NCBI GenBank assembly: GCA_012861695.1
Contig: JAAOOA010000086.1
Span: forward strand, 24,538,403-24,602,402
Direction: 5' to 3'
DNA from: Trematomus loennbergii
Taxonomy: Eukaryota; Chordata; Actinopteri; Perciformes; Nototheniidae
Length of the DNA stretch: 64,000 bases
Part shown: piece after piece, positions 42,124 to 55,293 of the stretch
Layout of the letters: each line of letters begins with the position of its first letter
How positions within the stretch are numbered: the first letter of the stretch is position 1
Made by a program: the position numbers and the translations under genes
Notes under the pieces: generated by a model
Seen by the model: the letters and a program-made list of their open reading frames with translations, nothing else
What the model was told of the DNA's origin: nothing
Database searches by the model: none

Positions 42124-43020
42124 ATGTCTGAGACCCTACCTCCACCCTACGGAGATAATAGCTCACAAATGCCACTTATGAGTATCCCATCTAATACTCC
42201 TAAAAGAAAACACATTGTTAGACCTGATATTCAGGGAAAAGGAATGTTGGAAATAATAATGGCAGATATTGAAAATCTTAAACTGGATCAACCAACCATG
42301 TTAGTGAACCCTGCTAATATGGAGCTAAAACATGCAGGAGGAGTAGCTGGAGCTCTGGCAAAGAGGATAGGTCCTAGCATGCAAGCACAGAGTGATAATA
42401 TGATAAGGACTATTAAACTGTCAGAAGGCAATGTGGTTGTCACTCGAGGGGGTGATGACCCACAAATATCTGTCGTTTTGCATGTACCATTTAAACCTAT
42501 GTGGGAACTATCAGTAGATATCAAACCCCAAGAATATCTTCAATACCAATATGAGGAGGTTTTTCGTGAAGCTAAAGCTCAAATACTTTACCAAAATCAA
42601 CCAAACTACGTGCTCTTGACCCTTTTTGGAAATGGGATTTTCGGTTACACAACAGAGGACTCAATGCAAGCCTTAAAAAACGCTTTACAAACCAGTCAGG
42701 GAGAGTTAAATATGGTGCTATGTTGTTCATCGCATAATGATTTTGCACAGGCATTGAGGGAGCTCAGCTTGTTGGGTCAATATCTCCCCCTTTCTCTGCT
42801 CCTGAGGTGCTGCAGACTCACAGCAGCACACAGGGTCAAAGACAGGCATGACCTCTGGAGAGGAAGAACATCTAAATCTGAACAGACCACAGAGCGACCC
42901 ATTAAAAGGTTTATGGCCTCAACACAGAGAGGAAGATCTGGAGATTGTAAGGAACTCTCCCAAACCAGGCTACCCACCCCCACCCCATCACAAGGGGAAG
43001 AGTTTTGCTCTCACCAATAA
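42124..43020 (+). CDS. Gag-position protein with PPPY motif and macro domain
   Basis: 298 codons, uninterrupted, in the gag position of the provirus. Residues 6-9 are PPPY, a late-domain motif used by retroviral Gag proteins to recruit Nedd4-type ligases for budding. Residues about 45-215 have macro-domain landmarks in the right order and spacing: TMLVNPANMELKH (58-70) with the ADP-ribose-binding asparagines, the GGVAGALAKRIGP loop (72-84), GNVVVTRGG (102-110), VVLHVPF (117-123), and the phosphate loop FGNGIFGY (168-175) followed by a helix (EDSMQALKNAL). NxxLKHxGG resembles the PARP9/14/15 macro domains. Macro domains bind or remove ADP-ribose. The last 75 residues are basic and look out of frame relative to an older sequence. 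No nucleocapsid zinc knuckle or major homology region is seen. Whether it is expressed is unknown. Confidence 0.72.
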   Translation: MSETLPPPYGDNSSQMPLMSIPSNTPKRKHIVRPDIQGKGMLEIIMADIENLKLDQPTMLVNPANMELKHAGGVAGALAKRIGPSMQAQSDNMIRTIKLSEGNVVVTRGGDDPQISVVLHVPFKPMWELSVDIKPQEYLQYQYEEVFREAKAQILYQNQPNYVLLTLFGNGIFGYTTEDSMQALKNALQTSQGELNMVLCCSSHNDFAQALRELSLLGQYLPLSLLLRCCRLTAAHRVKDRHDLWRGRTSKSEQTTERPIKRFMASTQRGRSGDCKELSQTRLPTPTPSQGEEFCSHQ

Positions 43021-43128
43021 ATAAATCAACTCTTAACCAAGTCAGATTTCAAATAGCCATAGCTCCAGTTGTTAAGAAAAGAGGGAGATTCAAAAAGTTA
43101 TCCTTTTATTACAAAGGGAAACAATGAA

Positions 43129-44440
43129 ACCCTTACAGAAAACCGCTGCTCCCAAAAGTAACTCTGTTTACAGATGGGAGTCTGCGAAAAGGTGACCAAG
43201 CAGCCACTTGGGCCTTTATAATGAAAACTAATTCAGGTGAATTACTTTGCAAAGAAAAAGGTGTGATTCCGGGTACAGCACAGTTGAGGGTCTTCTTTTT
43301 GCTAAAAAACGTAAAATAACACACATCCGTATTGTTACTGATAGTGATTATTGTTACAAAGCAGGTAAAGAAGAGCTTGATTATTGGGAACAAAGGCAGT
43401 TTACCAATGTGAAAGGTGAAGCGCTGACACATGCCCATCAATGGAGTCTTATTGCAGAGTTAAGGGCGGGCATGTACCTAGAATGGAATCATGTTCGTAG
43501 CCATACAGATAAGATCTATTTCGACTATCAGGGAAATAGAGAAGTTGATGCACTTGCTCAAAGCAGGAGACGAGTTAACCACCTGACTGCCATATTTCCT
43601 AGTATATGGAAAAAGGGTGGAAGCATTCATGTACCTCCTGAAGAAGCTCCTCAGGTTGTGCGTGAATTACACGGCAGTTTAGGCCATGTGGGCCTAGTTT
43701 GGATGAGAAAATATTGTCTCAACAATAAAATCCTCATACCAAAGCTGTGATTGCACTTACAACACACACGGTCAACATGTCATCAATGTGCAGAGGTGGA
43801 TGGGTTCAAGAAAGTTCATCCTGAACATTATCATAAAATATCAGTTTTAGTGCTGATCCTTTTCTGACCCGCACTCCTAGTGGGAACAAGTATTTCCTTG
43901 TGATCTTTGATAACGGAGGGAGTCATAAACATGTTTATCCTCTGACCAGAGCGACAGGGAACACAGTGTCTGCTAAAATGGCGGAGCATTTAAGTATTTT
44001 TCCTAAAACTGAGAGAATAAGAATGGATAATGCGACTCACTTTAAAAATGAGAAAGTTTTGTCACTCTTACAGGATAATGGGAACCCACCTATCTGGTCT
44101 GTACCATATACGTCTCAGGCGTTAGAGCAGCCAAAGAGTGGAGTATAAAAAACTGTAAAACAAATTGGGACATTCCAATCAATTTGACCAGGCTGAATAT
44201 ATTCCTATGTATGGAAAAGTTACCTAGGGCAAAGGTCAGGTCATATCTAACTATCACACCTTTTCCGTTTAAATTCAGAAATCGTGTATGGGTGACTAGA
44301 AAGGGCGAAGTCCAGAAAGAGGTGAGCTTAAAACTAAATTAGAAGGTTTGGATACAGTGACGGCAATCTCTGGGAACGTAGTTTCACTCCTAAGGAGAGG
44401 GCCGGTTCACCCAAGCCAACTGAGTTTAGAATCCAGATAG
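43129..44440 (+). pseudogene. Retroviral pol remnant: RNase H and integrase
   Basis: RNase H: VTLFTDGSLRKGD (from 43158; first catalytic Asp), then, in another frame from 43247, IRIVTDSDYC and HVRSHTD...GNREVDALAQ with the later catalytic acids. Integrase: RELHGSLGHVG (zinc-finger histidines), a stop at 43748, CHQC (cysteine pair) in a different frame. The core is at 43900-44148 with VIFDNGG, RIRMDNATHF (second Asp) and YTSQALEQP (Glu). A C-terminal SH3-like piece with RNRVWVTRKG and GNVVSLLRRGPVHPSQL-type sequence lies at about 44280-44440. At least three frame changes. Protease and the reverse transcriptase fingers/palm are absent: only about 110 bases separate the macro-domain stop from RNase H. 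Confidence 0.8.
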
Positions 44441-45313
44441 GAATATGACTGCGGCCTACCCAATCCACTATTGATGCTATCAGTCTCACATCACATGACA
44501 TGTTTTGCACACACACGTGGCAGATTAATGTGCTTTCTTCCACAGGAGAGGATGGCTTTTTGTGGGATCTTCCTACAATAATTTAGAATTTGTCTTGGTA
44601 CGTTCTGAACCAAGGGATATTTTACAGAGCAAAAGAGGGAATTTAAATCTGAGTAACAAGCAATATCTCAATTGAAAGGATTTAGCAGTACAACTGTTAG
44701 GATCTTTAGTGCATTATGCAAAGAAAGATGGCAAGAAAACTCTGTCTATTAGTATATGGATCATTAGAGCTGAATGGAGAATACCTCAGTATCAAAGAGG
44801 AAATGGTAAAACAACCGTTATTTTATTTTTCTCATTGTTTTTAATTTTACATTATTATTCTTCTCTTCAGTTATTTTTAATTGTTATATGCCTGTACCCT
44901 ACAGCAGTATTCATTTAAATTAGAATTATTTGAGAACATCTCCCCTTTTTTTGCTGGTTTTCACACAGCATGGAGTGTAGGCTGTCAGGTCGTTAAACTG
45001 ATAAGAGTAAATTATGGCCCAGTGCTTTCTGCCGTTAGAGGCCAACTGAGTAAGAGGAGAAACAATCACCTTGCTGTCTATAGAAATTCCAGAGCAATAT
45101 GGAATACATGACCCCTTGAAAGAATCCTTGGGGAAGTTTTTTTAACTGAAACAACTCTTTATGAATCAGAGAAATAATTTATACTTAATCTTAGCTATAT
45201 TGTTGAGATTAATACCTCAATCTACCAAGAGGATTTGAACCTGCCTAGCGGGACTACTTCAGTCACAGTGCCTCCAGTGAAGCCAACTCCTGGACCCAGG
45301 AAACCTGTGCAGC
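44441..45313 (+). other. Provirus interior, unassigned
   Basis: Position suggests envelope or accessory genes. Frames are short (69-76 codons). One at 44709-44918 ends in a hydrophobic stretch (FFSLFLILHYYSSLQLFLIVI), possibly a decayed transmembrane segment. I cannot name a product. Confidence 0.35.
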
Positions 45314-45356
45314 ATGGAGCCAGCGGCTGAGTCACCTGTACCCCTGCCAGTGGAGG

Positions 45357-45590
45357 ATGATGTTTCTTCCAGCTATGTGGGACAGGCTGCATCTCTACCC
45401 GCTAAGCCACTCAGGTCGCAGTGGATTTCCCAAGAAGGACTTCCGGAGAAAGAGCTGGAAATCCAACCGTTGGCAAGGTCCCTACCAGGTGCTTCTCGTC
45501 ACAAAGACAGCGGTCAAGTTCGCCGAGAGAGCCACGTGGGTCCACGCCAGCCACTGCAAAGTCGTAGTCACAGGCCAGGAGGGACGGTAG
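45357..45590 (+). pseudogene. Second integrase C-terminal segment, gammaretrovirus-like
   Basis: Reads [19 protein letters not shown] then [10 protein letters not shown]. This is the W-x-GPY...VLL-T-TA-K...W-HASH pattern of gamma/epsilon-type integrase C-termini. It lies 1.2 kb after the first integrase core, which already has its own C-terminal piece. A proline-rich lead-in ([12 protein letters not shown], about 45270-45306) precedes it. Best explained by recombination with, or insertion of, a different retrovirus. Confidence 0.6.
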
Positions 45591-45902
45591 AAACAGACGA
45601 CAACAAGTGACGTGCCAAGTCACCACCAGCACCACACTCGCACCACATACACCTAATCTCACACTGCACACACAGGATGTCATGAGTGCCAGCTAAGCTG
45701 TTTCATATGCCTCTGGTTCCTCGTTTATGCTATCATTGTGTGGGGCCTCATTGACCTTGTCACAAAGTCAACCAAGTGAATCTACACACACCGACAGATG
45801 GAGCCTCTCCGCCTCGTGATGAGGGCTCACCTGGAAAGACGACAACCATCCGTGAGCGATTATTGACGAGGTCTAAAATATCCATAACAACTGTCGACCG
45901 AG

Positions 45903-46214
45903 ATGTCTGGCTTTCGTTTGGAGGTGTCATCCAGGGAGGAACCTCAACCCCTCCATGGTCAGGGTCAAGGAGTTACATCAGATAGCAACATGGATGAGGA
46001 GTCTACACTGAAACAACAGATGGGCCCCCCGTTCCTGCAAGTACCAGGCGGAGTGGCAGTACGCACACAAATCTACCATCATCGTGGCGGCCCAAGGGCT
46101 CTTTTTACTCTGGTGCCTGACCTATGTGTCACCGAGAACATTCCGGTGAGGTACTATGTTTTCGGTGGACGCCAGTTTGGACTCAGCGAAGACAATCCTT
46201 ATTACACATACTGA
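45903..46214 (+). other. Unrecognised 103-codon frame near the provirus 3' end
   Basis: Encodes MSGFRLEVSSREEP and further VPGGVAVRTQIYHHRGG, ending DNPYYTY just before the 3' noncoding part. It may be an accessory or envelope fragment or chance. No signal peptide, no transmembrane segment and no known domain. Confidence 0.35.
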
Positions 46215-46311
46215 AGAACTTTTCATGATGTTGATGCTTGAAGTTTGACGTATGTAATATGTATGTGTTTTTACGATTTTGTCTGTTGCTGTTTTGATAA
46301 CTTTGCGTTTT

Positions 46312-46321
46312 AAAAAGAGGG
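46312..46321 (+). promoter_or_regulatory. Polypurine tract
   Basis: AAAAAGAGGG sits directly before the TG of the 3' LTR, where plus-strand DNA synthesis of a retrovirus is primed. Confidence 0.8.
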
Positions 46322-48259
46322 TGTTGAGATCTCCAAATCAGGTTGAATACTTAAAACGAAAGTTAGTTATAATCAAATATAATCAATTATATTCTTGTAT
46401 AACCCACAATGAAAATGCTTCATATTTTATGATGTTCTATATTTACAGTATAAACAAAAAGCAAGTGGTTTGTTAAGTTGAGTGTGTAAGGCCTATAATG
46501 GTTTATGGGTGTCACTGATAAGAGAAGAGGCAGTTTCTTCCCTCTCCCCTCACAGCGGTACACAGGGAGGGGGGCTCCTGACTTAAGGAGAAATACATTG
46601 AGGCCCCAAAAGGTGGTTATGTCATAGCCGAGAATAATATTTTGCAAGTCCTGCAGAGTAGGGGTCATGTCCTTTTTACAAAACAAACATGGGAAGGTGT
46701 GTCTTATGCCAGAGCCATAGAATGTCTGGTCATGTCCAGTTCTTTCTACCAGAGGCCATGCCCAGTTTCCACAAATATGGGTATGGAGGAGGTGTCTTTG
46801 GTTTTTCTATCCTGTTTTCGAGCATAAAGACACTGGCAGATGAGGAGGAACTTTCTTTTTGGAGAGAGGGAGACAGGGGGGGGGATCCCCTGGTATATTG
46901 GCTCTCGGTAACGCTCTCTCCCTAGAGCTGGGTTTTTGCTCTCGGTAAGGTTCTCTCGAACTTGGTAACTATTGCGGAAAAATGGGTGTGTGAATGTTAG
47001 TACCCACCATCTGTGTTTGGGAAATAGGTATGTGTTTGTGAATGTTAGTACCCACCATCTGTGTTTGGGAAATAGGTATGTGTTTGTGAATGAAACTTTC
47101 CCGCCATCTGTGCGAAACTCTAGGTTACACTTTCCCGCCATCTGAGCGACACACTAGGTGAAAGGTCTGCGCCATCTAGGCGAAACACTAGGTACCCGCC
47201 ATCTGTGCGAAACTCTAGGTTACACTTTCCCGCCATCTGAGCGACACACTAGGTGAAAGGTCTGCGCCATCTAGGCGAAACACTAGGTACCCGCCATCTG
47301 TGCGAAACTCTAGGTTACACTTTCCCGCCATCTGTGCGAAACTCTAGGTTCTAGGTTACACTTTCCCGCCATCTGAGCGACACACTAGGTGAAAGGTCTG
47401 CGCCATCTAGGCGAAACACTAGGTACCCGCCATCTGTGCGAAACTCTAGGTTACACTTTCCCGCCATCTGAGCGACACACTAGGTGAAAGGTCTGCGCCA
47501 TCTAGGCGAAACACTAGGTACCCGCCATCTGTGCGAAACACTAGGTGAAACTTCTGCGCCATCTGTGCGAAACACTAGGTGCCCGCCATCTGTGTCAGAA
47601 AAAAGGTATGGAATTGATGTGAACTAATTTGGTGAAAGAAAGTTTGAATGTGCTTTTTATTAACAACGATCTTTTAACAACGGTCTTTTATGAGGAAAAG
47701 CCTCTAATTTCTAAAGGGAGATTTTAAATGTCACAACTGAATTGGGCAGTTGAAGTTACAATTTTGGTAATAAATGTAAAACTGTGAATTAAAGTTTCAT
47801 ATTAGAACTTGATCACAGCATGATAGGTTTAGTATGATTATAATGTTGTAAAGAGAGAAGGCAAAAACCCTGTATTAGTTTGGACCTATTTTTCTTCAAA
47901 TAAACTGATCCCACCTTTGGATTGGGACAACTTAAAAGACAACTGCGCTCTCCTCTCCTGCTTGAAAGGTAAGATCGCACCCTGCCACACTCACACTTAG
48001 GTAGGGCCACATCTCATTTACTGATATCAAAGTCCTTCGGGATTGCTTAAACAGATTTAGGGGGTTGTCTGAATTGAAACAGCAGTTAATTGAACCTGGT
48101 TCTTCGGGGAGTTAATAGAGGTGAGATCTTGCTGACCGTTGGTGGATCTGAGCCAAGCAGTAAACTTACATAGACTCAATAACTTCGGTTAGGTCAATTA
48201 GGAGGTCTGAGTAATTTAAGTTCGGAATAAATTATATCGGATGACTCCCGACTCTTACA
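46322..48259 (+). repeat. 3' LTR (1938 bp)
   Basis: Begins TGTTGAGATCTCC and ends GACTCCCGACTCTTACA, followed by the ATAG duplication. It includes the CGCCATCT-centred array (47098-47612) and an AATAAA at 47899-47904. The part from the array to about 48244 is absent from the 5' LTR. Because both LTRs are identical when a provirus integrates, the difference arose later. The long form, having the poly(A) signal, is likely the original. Confidence 0.85.
47098..47612 (+). repeat. Higher-order tandem array of CGCCATCT units in the 3' LTR
   Basis: Sixteen CGCCATCT cores in about 500 bases. Subunit types differ after the core: A (GTGCGAAACTCTAGG), B (GAGCGACACACTAGG) and C (AGGCGAAACACTAGG). They are arranged roughly A-B-C, A-B-C, A-A-B-C, A-B-C, then three variant units, giving a higher-order period near 95 bp. 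The two CCACCATCTGTG units just upstream (both LTRs) look like older members. CCGCCATCT resembles the YY1 core (CCGCCATCTTG-like), and CATCTG is an E-box. Confidence 0.9.
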
Positions 48260-48263
48260 ATAG

Positions 48264-51957
<3,694 letters not shown>

Positions 51958-53593
51958 GAGCATGTATGTGGAAAATTATTTCAGAGCTCCCACCGTGATT
52001 GTGCAGTGACCATAAGAAAATCTCACGGAAAATAGATTTTTCCTCCGTTGTCTCCATGTTTTTATCTGGCAGAGAGTGATCTTTCCTAATATATTCTTGA
52101 CATATAGGAGCTTCATTTGAAGAGAATCTATGTGAGTTCATGGTAGTTAAAGTGGACCTATTATGCTATATTGGAAAAATTATTGTAGGGCCAGACCTAT
52201 ACAAAACATGTCTGTGAAGTTTTTTGCTTAAAATACCAAACAGATCACCCGTTGTAGCCATGCCTCATACTGCTCATACCCCTCTTTTGCAGCCCTGTTT
52301 AGAGAAACGCGGATCTTGGGACCTTAGCTTGAAAAAAAAAAGAGGAGGCGGAGCTAATGCCTGATCAGAATTCTACCGTAGATAAAGTTAAATTCTGCTG
52401 TGATAAAACGCCATCATGTTCTAAACCACATCAAGGATTATTTCTGAAACAGTATGGAGCTCAAATGCTTTTTCTCTTTCCTGCTTTTTAAACACATGTG
52501 CTCTCCAGTACAGGTTAGCTCTGAGTGTTAGCGAGGCTTGCTAATGTAAACAAAGACGAGATTACGTCCAAAACACGTCAGGCATTGTTTCGGATAGCAA
52601 TTTTCTGTGGGTCCGCTGCCGATTTGACGTCAGATCGGCAGCAAATCTGTATCCGCTCGTTGTACCCTGGTTTTTAACCTCTTAAGCCCGGCGATCCCCC
52701 CATTGGACCCCTCCCACTTTTTTTTTTTTAGATAATGTCTCAGGTCTTCTTAAATTTATGAAACTATTAATGTGTAGCACCAGATTAACGGTAATAATCT
52801 CAGCTAACTGAAGATATGAACCATTTTTAGCTAAAAGAAACACAAGAGTAATACCAAGCCTTAGAATTAGCATTTTGCGAAAAAATGCTAACTAATGCTA
52901 ACGGAGTTTTGCACAGCACTCACTCTCAAAATGCCCTTATTACTTATCGTAACTGCACAAACAAGATATCCGATTAAAGCTGAGACTCCACATATTCCAT
53001 ACATGTAGTGTCATCACTGTACGACCCCGAATTTGCGGAGCTTTCAGCCAGAAAAGAGAAAGTAAACAACATCCGGTTTCAAAAATATTACAATAATTAC
53101 ATCTTACCTTTTTTGATTTGTGATCAAAAGTTGTGTTCAACGGAATAAAAACGCCGCTCAAGGTTAATCCAATGTGTCTGTGTCACGTAGAATTTTTTAC
53201 TGATAATACATCATCATATTTATGGCAATAAACTGGGTATAAAGTTTTGCAGTCAAGGCTTGTACTTTCAGATGTGCTTCGTTTGTTTCTCTATTACCTC
53301 CGCAATGGTAATGTTTACGTAGATTTTGGAACTGCCCATCGGATTCTATTGGATCTAATGGTTAAGAAAAAGGTGTAAATAACTCAAATCGACCAATGGG
53401 TTCCATAGATATGGTCCTGCGTAAAGTATACATTGTGAATGCCAGCGGCACACACACTACGCACCACACTCTACGCCGTGTTTAGTACGTAAACAAGAGG
53501 AATTGCAGCAGGACCCAGAGCGCACAGAGCGGACAGCAGATAACGGAGCAGACTACAAGATTGGCGTTTAGGACTTTTGCTATACTTGTAATA

Positions 53594-55293
53594 ATGGCTT
53601 GCAGGAAAGAGATGCTTACGACTTTACAGGCAATGGAAATGGTGACTAATGCTGACAGCGATGCAGACATGTTACCTGTTGATTCTGAGTCAGACGACGA
53701 GGATCTCCTGCAGGCAGAACGGAACCCGGAGCGTTGTGACTGATGATGAAATTCCACCACGGGAAAGGTATGTAATCTCTCTGTTTTTATCTATTACTTA
53801 GTTATTTGGTGTACGATTATTCATATAGTTAATAAATAATAATACAGCGCTATAATAAAACTATTATTTTCTGCCTTGCTCATGAGAGTAACAGCTGGCG
53901 AAATTACAGCCTCGCCTACTGATTTTAATTTAACCATATATCGAGCTCGATCGTCGATTTCAAATGTGTGCTCTAAAATGGTATTTATAAATGACTATTA
54001 TCATTATTATAAGCAAGACAATAAATGGCAAAAATATGTAGAAAATAAACGTATTTAGTTGGAGTTTAGTTCTGTGGGAAGATCATTTTTAGGAGACAGG
54101 GTTGGCCAGTGTTGAGATGAGGATGAAATGGCTCTATAGTCACTAGATGTGTTGCATTCACACACTCAAAATGGCATGTTTACTGCCAAGGAAACAGGAA
54201 TTACAGGAATTAATCTAATCTCTTGGTTTTTCCACATTTCTTTTCAAAGTGATGGGGATGAAATGGCTCTATAGTCACTAAAGGTGTTGCATTCACACAC
54301 TCAAAATGGCATGTTTACTGCCAAGGAAACAGGAATTACAGGAATTAATCTAATCTCTTTGTTTTTCCACATTTCTTTTCATAGTGATGGAGATGAGGAT
54401 GCAATGGCTTCACCACTGCCTACTTTCACCCAGCCCACACCTGCCACACCTGCCTCACCATCACATTCCTCCAGAAAGAGATCTGCACCAGTATTGGCCA
54501 CTCAGCCTGCATCCAAAAAGCACTCACTTCCAAAGCTACCATCGTCTGGTTTCTACCAGCTTTCTGCAGCGTCAGATGCATCTGTAAACCAAAGGAAGCG
54601 TGGCCGAGGTGGGGCTCCCGCTCCTCAGCCAGGAAAAGGAAAAGCATCAGATAAATGTGTAAAACGCAGGAAGCGTGGCCAAGGTTCTTCCTCTTCCAGA
54701 ATGACAGAAGAAGAACTCGGGTGGCACAACAGAGAGGAGAATGACCAAACACCAGAGCCACTGAATTTCACACCAGCCAGGGTCCCAGGCCCAGCGCTCG
54801 ACCCTACTGTAGCATGGTCTCCCCTCTCCATTTTCAGACTTTTTTTTAGCGCTTCAGTGGTTCATACAATCATTTCCAACACGAACGCCAACGCCCTGAA
54901 AAGACTGCAGGCTGGAAAGAAGCATGTTTGGAAAATGCTGACTGAGGGATTTCTATGTTTTCCTGTCCATTATAATTTTCTCAGGCCTCGTCACCGTTCC
55001 CAACCGATCGGACTACTGGAGGAAGAAATGGCCATATAACTTCAATTTCCCAGGTGATTCCACAAGGAGCTGCACAAGATGACGAGTGACCCCAGCAGGA
55101 CAAAGCCACACACACAGAAGACTTTCAGGGAGCAGCTTGCTGCAGAAATGTTGGAATTTGGAAGAACTGCAGGAACTGCCATGATGCTGGCAAAAAGAAG
55201 GTGAAGACAGCTGTGTACTGCAGGAAGTGTGAGGTCCCTCTGTGCTTCACTTCCAAAAAAAATTGTTACGAGGAATGGCATGCTAAATTGTAA
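53594..55293 (+). pseudogene. PiggyBac transposase (PGBD-like), N-terminus and Cys-rich C-terminus only
   Basis: Exon 1 (53594 to donor at 53767) encodes MACRKEMLTTLQAMEMVTNA and an acidic stretch (DSESDDEDLLQ). A one-base shift before the exon end puts a TGA at 53741-53743 in the opening frame. Exon 2 starts at 54385 (CATAG acceptor): a Ser/Pro and Lys/Arg-rich region, then FTPARVPGPALDPTVAWSPL and FRLFFSASVVHTIISNTNAN, which mark the start of the piggyBac fold. After about 55000 the frame shifts and the DDD catalytic core is lost. The tail (RNCRNCHDAG, VYCRKCEVPLC, NCYEEWH) is the C-terminal cysteine-rich DNA-binding domain, stop TAA 55291-55293. Confidence 0.75.
54116..54384. repeat. Tandem duplication of about 135 bp at an intron-exon border
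   Basis: GGATGAAATGGCTCTATAGT at 54120 recurs at 54255, and everything between is repeated with few changes, up to TTTCTTTTCAAAG versus TTTCTTTTCATAG before the exon. The duplication doubles the 3' splice site of the piggyBac intron; the upstream copy ends CAAAG. Confidence 0.9.

Larger units (their letters stand above)
40454..48259 (+). mobile_element. Endogenous retrovirus with a macro-domain ORF, degraded
   Basis: A 7.8-kb provirus flanked by the 4-bp duplication ATAG (40450-40453, 48260-48263). Order: 5' LTR 40454-41256, primer-binding site, leader, short gag-start frame, PPPY/macro-domain ORF, RNase H and integrase remnants, unassigned 3' third, polypurine tract, 3' LTR 46322-48259. Protease, most of reverse transcriptase and a recognisable envelope are not seen. 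I noted about ten single-base or small length differences between LTRs over the shared 790 bp, so the insertion is not ancient. Not competent, as pol is broken in several places. Confidence 0.88.

Noticed and set aside
47098..47612. CRISPR-like array
   Set aside because: Unit spacing varies, there are no distinct spacers, the genome is eukaryotic and the array lies inside an LTR.
54284..55039. A complete host gene of 251 codons
   Set aside because: It is the piggyBac transposase exon 2 with upstream intron sequence read through. The catalytic domain is missing and TTAA-flanked transposon ends surround it.
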